Source of the DNA: Acholoe squamosa
Taxonomy: Eukaryota > Annelida > Polychaeta > Phyllodocida > Polynoidae
Assembly (NCBI GenBank): GCA_949317995.1
Contig: OX439049.1
Span: 17,298,395-17,362,394, forward strand
Length of the DNA stretch: 64,000 nucleotides
Direction of reading: 5' to 3'
A program made the translations under genes and the position numbers. Below are positions 43,926 to 64,000 of this stretch, in pieces; position 1 is the first letter of the stretch; the number at the start of each line of letters is the position of its first letter. Under the pieces are notes generated by a model. The model saw nothing but the letters and a program-made list of their open reading frames with translations. It had not been told where the DNA came from and searched no databases.

Positions 43926-45003
43926 ATCTGTCCCTATATTTCAAAAGAACAGCATAGAGGGAGCCCTGGCTATATCAGCCGGTCACATGAGCACTAAAAG
44001 TCCTTATTTATCAAATCACAAAATACCAGACTAGAATCATATTTTATAGACACACTCTGTTTATTTCACAAGAACTGTGTAGAGAAGGAATGAATATTTT
44101 AAAAGGAAAATGTCCTTATTCTTGAGAAAAATGTCTATGATAATTTTTGTGTAGGGCAAAACCCGTTCTGTTCTCGATCAAAATAAGGCTCATTAATGAG
44201 AGTACGATTTTAAATTAGATTAGACATCTTTAGTTTAGAATTACCCTAACTTCTATACTTCTCACAGACATATTACATTCGATCACATTGACACATGATG
44301 AGAAAATTACCCCTCGCTCACAAACAAAACAAAATGTATATACTCTCTATATACAACACAAAGACGCTTCTCAATGTCATAGGGCAGCGGCAAGGACAAT
44401 ATTATATTTACGCATAATACTTCAATGATTGTGGATTCCAATGACTATAAGATGTCCTGTGCACTGCTCCTTATTACAATTCAATCCCAGTAACTCTCGC
44501 GTTCTCTCACTCGCTCACTCACTCAAACATCAGTCACCGAGAGACAGTTCTTACAGGAGCTCCAATTGGTTGTCAAATAAACACCGCTACTGACTGGTTG
44601 GTCGCCATGGCGATGGGATGGGTGACCGAATGTTCAACTCGATGACACTTGCATACATGTAAGTACTTGTGATAATTCACTTATTTCCTGAAATCAAGAA
44701 TACACACATGAAATAGACATTTAATGTGACCAATTTCTTCAAAAGGAAAATAAATGGGTCAGTTATAGAGTAAAAAGTATCAACCGGTAATTTACGCTCA
44801 CAAGAAAAACTACATGAATACTCTTTTCGCCAGTCATCATCCCACACCAAGCAATCCACTGAATAAATGAATACATGATACAAAACCAGGAAAAGTGGCA
44901 GCTCTGGAACTTACATCCAAGGATGTCAAAAGCCTATGAATGGTCCAGTTTCAATATTTGATAAATCCTGCATTATTCAAATATTCTCACAGTTTTAATG
45001 TAC
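43926..45003. other. RPN2 downstream flank, nothing recognised
   Basis: This should hold the RPN2 3' untranslated region on the minus strand. I saw no AATAAA on that strand close to the stop; a variant ATTAAA lies at 44719-44724. Confidence 0.3.
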
Positions 45004-58812
<13,809 letters not shown>

Positions 58813-59436
58813 CTGTAACACAAGTTAAAGACGACTTGAAATTAGTTTCTAAACTGTGAACAGGCAGGGATTAAAGTAACTGAGCACAATATGAGATGAA
58901 TTTTTTTTAAATCCTCAAATAAAAACCCCTAGATATGGGGTCTTGCATAGCAATGTACCATATAGGACGTGAAAATCCCTGAAATCCTGAAAACGTCTAC
59001 CCCTGTACAAGGGTATTTGGGATGGTAACAAGAACGTGGTAACTGCAAGAGCAGAGTAGATGCCATACTGAGGGGTAAACTGGACGAATAACAAGATCGA
59101 CCCAGGCAGATGGATCATTTATAACTGAAAAATGACTGAGGAGTTTGCAGGTATCCAAACCCCATGACGAAAACGACAGTTAACATACAAGTTTCAAGAG
59201 CTGAAGACCCCTCAAAAAGTATGTTCACTTGTTTTCACGATACATGATCAAACATTATGCACAATTGCAGATGTACCACTGACTCATAGCTAAGACTCAG
59301 GGAATATTTGTAAGAAATTAATTCCTGGAACCAATGGCTATCCGGATTACTCCCCAATCCCTCTCATTTAGCCCTAGGAGTTTTATTAAAACTCCTAGGG
59401 CTAAGCTTAAACAAGGTGTAATAAACAGTAATACTA

Positions 59437-59669
59437 CCGTAATGTCCCGCGCAGAAGACGCGCTGCGCGTATCAGACTCACCCCAAACCCAACACATGCA
59501 TTTTCACGTATAAGACGCACCTCTTAGGGGTGAATTTTGTAAATTCAGTACATTTCTATAGTAAAATTACCCCTCGTATAAGACGCACCCCCTATTTCAG
59601 TACATCCTATAAGACTGCCCAGCATTTTGTTTGGCGTAGAGGACGCGTCTTATACGCGGGAGATTACGG
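59437..59669 (-). mobile_element. TA-flanked MITE, copy 2 (RPN2 intron 1)
   Basis: Same family and length as 57838-58070 but in the opposite orientation; TA flanks at 59435-59436 and 59670-59671. TA targets fit the Tc1/mariner/pogo group. Confidence 0.85.
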
Positions 59670-59688
59670 TACATATCATTTACTATTA

Positions 59689-60396
59689 CAGTAAAATTCC
59701 CTTATTACGAATCCTGATATAACAATTTTTTGGTTATAACAAACAAATCCATTATAACCAATTCAATCCTATACATTTCTATAGTAAATAAATCCCATTA
59801 TAACGAATTCCACATGCACTTTATTCGTTTATAACGAATTTTTTAACATGAAAAAATAGCTTACTTATGGGAAACTAATTGAAAAATGTCAAATTTTAGG
59901 CTTTGAAGGTCTGAGGGCTAGTGTAAGGACATCTCTCCCGCCTCCCTGCTCTTCTGTGGGCCGTGGCCTGGTGTAGGGGGGGGGGGTCAGAGGGGGAGTT
60001 GGGGCTAGTGTAAGGACATATCCCCCACCTCCCCACTCCTCTGTGGGCCGTGGCCTGGTATGGTGAGGGGGGATCAGAGGGGGAGTTGGGGCTAGTGTAA
60101 GGACATCTCCCCCACCTCCCCACTCCTCTGTGGGCCATGGCCTGGTGTGTGTGTTTAGGGGGGGGGGGGTCAGAGGGGGAGTTGGGGCTAGTGTAAGGAC
60201 ATCTTTCCCGCCTGCAAGTGCCTCTCTGGGGCCGTAGTCTGGGGAAGGGGAGGGGATGGAGGGGGAGGGGGGTCAGGGCTTTTGTAAGGACACCTACCTG
60301 CCTACCTAGTCCTCTTAGAAGTGTCTATTACGAAATTCGTTTACAACGAACTTTTTTTGCTTGTCCCAAGCATTTCGTTGTAACAGAATTTTACTG
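59689..60396. mobile_element. Pogo/Tigger-like MITE, copy 2, with internal minisatellite
   Basis: Left end CAGTAAAATTCCCTTATTACGA; the right end finishes CAGAATTTTACTG; TA target at 59687-59688 and 60397-60398. TTATAACGAA words lie near the ends. The middle is a G-rich minisatellite with units starting at 59917, 60004, 60091, 60187 and 60278 (87, 87, 96, 91 bases). There is no transposase. The left end also matches 36000. Confidence 0.8.
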
Positions 60397-60626
60397 TACC
60401 TGGTAGATCTAAACAGACCTACATACGTGACACGTAGTCTACCTATCACTGTGGATGTTACACTTACTGAAGCCAATCAACAACAAGGGGCCACATGCGT
60501 CACAGTACAAACCATGTGTGTATCATCACTGTATGGCCCTTCTCTTGCATTTTTGGTGTTACAGTGTATGCTACTGTGTACCTAATCAGGCCAATGATCT
60601 TCTAAACGTGTTTAGCCTTCTAGTAG

Positions 60627-60717
60627 CAAGGATGTAAGTCAGGCAAGGGAAATACATGTCATTCAAAATTTTAAGAAATCAGGTAATACTGATAAAACCT
60701 GAAGACTTACATGCCTG
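60627..60717. mobile_element. 91-bp MITE with GGATGTAAGTC/GACTTACAT ends
   Basis: The left end CAAGGATGTAAGTCAGG and right end CCTGAAGACTTACATGCCTG are inverted. Direct repeat TAGTAG flanks it (60621-60626, 60718-60723). Related to 43325-43468. Confidence 0.65.
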
Positions 60718-60949
60718 TAGTAGTGGCAAGTGTATTGACATTTGTCACAAAGAAGATCTGTAGATATACCTCCATAGACAAAGTCAAAAACTTGAGGAAT
60801 CTTGGATTGATTGGGCCTACCAATAATCATGGTCCATGTATACTACGTCTAGACTACGGTCTTGGATCTAACACTATCTAATACTAATAATTGACGAATG
60901 TTTAAGCGAATGATATCGCTGGTAACTCGGAAAGCGTTGGTCTGGCCAT

Positions 60950-61191
60950 TTTGACACTATAGTAACAGCAATGCCAAAGACTAACAGGTCTATTGCGCGC
61001 CCGCCATTTTGGATTTATGCCGTCAACCGGCTATGTCGAATTAATTGTTATATTTTTAATGTGTATACAGAGAGAAACGTCCAACCTTTTTGACACTATA
61101 GTGACAGCAAAGAAGAAACCTACTCCATACGCATTGCACACTCTACTCGCACCAGCCATTTTTTTTCTTTGTCGTCATTCGGCGGGCTATG
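60950..61191 (+). repeat. Diverged tandem duplication, about 139 bp
   Basis: TTGACACTATAGT.ACAGCAA occurs at 60951 and 61090, and GCCATTTT and GTC..CCGG-type CGGCTATGT words follow at similar spacing. GTTATATTTTTAATG..TATACAGAGAGAAA lies at about 61047 and again at about 61445. Confidence 0.5.
61153..61159 (-). CDS. RPN2: Possible RPN2 exon 1 (ATGGCTG)
   Basis: On the minus strand AAAATGGCTG is followed by GTGCGAGT, a moderate donor. Seven coding bases leave phase 1, as exon 2 requires, giving MAVLLILACLSVAAVAQ. The signal peptide would lack a basic start and the sequence lies in a repeat, so other starts further upstream are possible. Confidence 0.2.
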
Positions 61192-61763
61192 TTGTACTAC
61201 TGTGGCAAATTTTCTCAAATAAATTTAAATCATATTTATTATGTCTGTTTTGCATGGATCCATCTTCTTCTCCCTATACTCTATCATATTATCAAATTTA
61301 ATTCAATAACCGCCATGTTTGTATCAAAGTGAGACGCAATCGGAATGTCATAAAAGTTCAGCCGCTCGGATGATTTTTGGCAAAAAATTGCAGAGATGAA
61401 CACGAATCATTTAACTGAGAATTATAGCACCAGATTGAATTAGTTGTTATATTTTTAATGCATATACAGAGAGAAATGTCCAAAAGGACCATAGAAACAA
61501 GATTAACATGTAATATATCTTTTTCCATTACATTCTTATCACGTACGTGACACTGGACCCGTCACCCAAAATGTCACCCCCATAGAAAAGCATTGAGGGC
61601 ACCAAGCATCTAAGTTGGATTTCAGGTGACCTACTTTTTTTCAAACCTAAATTTTACAAAGATTAGAATCTTATAAGAGATAAATATTACACCTCCATGA
61701 TCCTGAATATGTAGTCTATCACAGTTATCTATCCTGAAAGTACTAGGCCTGGGGCCTAGGCCT

Positions 61764-62105
61764 ATTAGTCTGAGACTGACGGCTACATAAACGTGTATCA
61801 GCACCCGGAGTATAGAGCTACATACTGGCTGACATATTAGTCTGAGACTGACGGCTACATAAACGTGTATCAGCACCCGGAGTATAGAGCTATATATTGG
61901 CTGACATATTAGTCTGAGACTGACGGCTACATAAACGTGTATCAGCACCCGGAGTATAGACTATAGAGCTACATATTGGCTGACATACTAGTCTGAGACT
62001 GAGTCACTGACGGCTACGAATGTGGGACCGATGGCCCTAGAGACCGATGGCCCCAAGTGGGACCGATGGCCCTAGAAAATGAGACTGATGGCCCCAACTT
62101 TTAAA
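61764..62105 (+). repeat. 72-bp tandem repeat and GATGGCCC array
   Basis: ATTAGTCTGAGACTGACGGC starts at 61764, 61836, 61908 and (ACTAG variant) 61987. The third unit is 7 bases longer. It is followed to 62105 by four GACCGATGGCCC-type words. Confidence 0.85.
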
Positions 62106-62344
62106 CCAGGGTCCATCCCACATCTATCACCTATCTTCATTAATCATGCATATCTATGACACTTTCCATGTTACACTTGATTGAAAATTATATGAAAAAA
62201 AAAGAAAATTATTAAGAAAAAATGTTGAAAAAATAAAAAAAAATTAAAATTTCAGATGTGCTCTCTATATTGAATCCATACATAAACAGAATGAAATCAC
62301 ATGTCTTACATGTTTTAACCATATATTCTATGATTTATTTGCCA

Positions 62345-62515
62345 TTTTAATAAAATAGAAGAATTCAGTATTGTTGAGCGCCGTACACACGGCTTTCTTT
62401 ATTAATGACATAGCAATCTCATACAATAACATTTCCGCTGATAGTGCCTATCAACCTGTGAAGCACAGGATAGCCACTTAGTGCCGCTAAAATGCTGTAA
62501 AACACAAATCAATCA
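62345..62515 (+). repeat. Possible SINE ending in (AATC)n
   Basis: Ends TAAAACACAAATCAATCAATCAATTCAG after GTGCCGCTAAAATG, like a SINE tail. No clear target duplication or B box found. Confidence 0.35.
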
Positions 62516-63686
62516 ATCAATTCAGATCACTATAGATACATTGACATAGATAACAATGTCATATCACATTTCTGTGTTTAGAGTCAGTCAGCTGCTCCCA
62601 AGCTGTACTCACATCAAAGAAAGTAGGTGTCTCTTAGAAGTCTGAGTGCCACACCCACAGGTACTCACATGAAAGCAGGTGTGAATGTGTGTTTTTTTTT
62701 CAATTTCTATTTAATTTCCTTTATTTTTATTTCAATTTTTTTGTGTATTCAAAGCAGGTGTGAAAGTAGTAGCTTTCTAGTTGTGAAGAATGTGAATTTT
62801 TTTTTGTGTATTCCATTTTTTTTTTTCTATTTCGTTTTTTTTTTTCAATAGCTAATCCCCAGGCACTTGTCCGGCGGGCGCTGACTCTTACCTGACGGGA
62901 GAGTCAGGCTTCCTGCATAGGGCTCATTTGTCAGGTGACTGGAATTGTAGGACATAATTTTTTTATGTCGATTTCCTCATAAAGATGGCTTCCTAAGACA
63001 TGTTTTTTGCCATTTTGTGAGAAACCTTTAATACGGGGGGCCCAGATTATTTGGTTCTCGCAAATCTGTTAGCCTTCATATCAAGTTTAGCTGCCACGGT
63101 CGGCCATGTTGGATGTGGTTTCAGGTCTCACAACAGAGGTGTAATTCATGAAATAATGATATTCATGAGAATCTGCTTGGAGAGTGGAGATTGACTTCCT
63201 GTCTGACAGAAAATGCACCTGCTGATAGCTACCTGTGTAACCCACATGGCATGTGCCAAATCTTGGAAAAGGGTGCGATCTAAAAGTTTCCAACAAAAGA
63301 CGCTCTTCCCACTCACAGACAGCAAAACTAAGGTGGTACTCTTGTCAATACCATAAGCTGATTGTTGGGGATTTATTTCTGTCAAATGTTATTCTTAGAA
63401 ACGTGCCGTTTCTAGAGCACCTTAAAGTTTTAGGTATGCCAGTCCCAGCGACTCAGTCCTTAACTGAGTCCAGTGACTACCAGGCACCCACACCACAGGG
63501 CTAGACACACTCGTGACACTGCCTCAGACTCAGTGGGTAGGCATTGGTTATTGTGGCTCTAACACCTCCAAACTTGTGCTAAAATACACCAAACATGCTC
63601 CATAACTTATGGAGCAGTCAACGTAAACATTCATTCTATAACAAATATATGTGAATAATTTAATCATATTATACACAGGGGCATCA
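62516..63686. other. No recognisable gene
   Basis: T-rich tract near 62690-62850; otherwise nothing supported on either strand. Confidence 0.4.
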
Positions 63687-63885
63687 AATTTGAAAGTGGG
63701 GCCATCAGTCCCAAAAGTGGGGCCATCAGTCTCATTTTCTGGGGCCATCAGTCCCGGGCCAACTGTCCTTAGGACCATGGGTCATGGTGCGGACGGCTAC
63801 ATAAACGTGTATCAGCGCCCAGACCAGAGTATAGAGCTACATATTGGCTTACATATTGCTAGTCTGGGATTGACGGCTACACAAA
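63687..63885 (+). repeat. Inverted GATGGCCC array and a further 72-bp-type unit
   Basis: 63687-63760 has GGGGCCATCAGTC words, the inverse of 62020-62105, including the shared GAAAATGAGACTGATGGCCC. From about 63792 GACGGCTACATAAACGTGTA repeats the tandem unit of 61764 in direct orientation. Confidence 0.7.
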
Positions 63886-64000
63886 ACCCATGTGCATGAT
63901 GTGGCTAAGTGGTGCTATTAGCCCTTATACTTTAAAAGCCTTAGCCTCGGCCATAGCCTGCATAGGTTCACTCGTATACGTGTCACTGTACCACAGTCTA

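Noticed and set aside
59896-60138. Minus-strand frame with a 29-residue repeat (SPNSPSDPP)
   Set aside because: It arises because the minisatellite unit is 87 bases, a multiple of three; there are no start or splice features and it lies in a MITE.
61631-61948. Minus-strand frame with repeated LIHVYVAVSLRL
   Set aside because: It is the 72-base tandem repeat, which stays in frame by chance.

Overview
The window is spliced metazoan DNA that is dense in transposable elements. It has one clearly recognisable host gene with conserved GT-AG introns, retrotransposons and MITEs of the kinds found in aquatic invertebrates, and SINE tails (short stretches ending in GTTAAACA followed by ACTA/CTCA-type repeats) that resemble those I associate with molluscs. 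A mollusc or other marine invertebrate is likely; the phylum is inferred from the repeat style, not proven.

Host genes. The right third (45004-58812, minus strand) is the gene for ribophorin II (RPN2), a subunit of the ER oligosaccharyltransferase. I could place 15 consecutive coding exons, all with canonical splice sites and compatible phases, from the signal peptide to the third membrane span and the stop. Only the very short first coding exon is missing; a weak candidate sits at 61153-61159. A second, unrecognised minus-strand gene is suggested by two phase-compatible exons (20584-20699 and 19236-19431).

Mobile DNA. Two copies of one Ngaro-type DIRS retrotransposon (tyrosine-recombinase retrotransposon with split direct repeats A1-ORFs-B1-A2-B2) dominate the left half. 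Copy A (1872-6829, plus) is decayed: frameshifts, a catalytic Arg lost from its recombinase, and a SINE in its B1 repeat. Copy B (29814-34624, minus) looks recent. Its A1/A2 repeats differ at one base in about 207, I saw no difference between B1 and B2, and Gag, reverse transcriptase-RNase H and tyrosine recombinase are all open with their catalytic residues. In both copies gag and pol share a reading frame and are separated by one TAG at the same place, which makes stop-codon readthrough worth testing. Both copies border (TA)n tracts.

Other repeats. 1-1871 and several later stretches hold nothing I recognise. 11070-12038 is a broken nuclease/Cys-rich ORF of a repeat-associated family. 14060-15534 is a fold-back element with inverted AGGTCA-rich arrays, interrupted by a hAT-like MITE that has a second copy at 39428-39864. 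24796-26108 is a 92-bp tandem array with no length change in 14 units. Many MITEs have identifiable terminal inverted repeats and target duplications (5 bp, 6 bp, 8 bp or TA), including several inside RPN2 introns. One inverted pair flanks RPN2 exons 2-3. The 59.4-64 kb end holds a pogo-like MITE with an internal minisatellite, tandem repeats and inverted GATGGCCC arrays.
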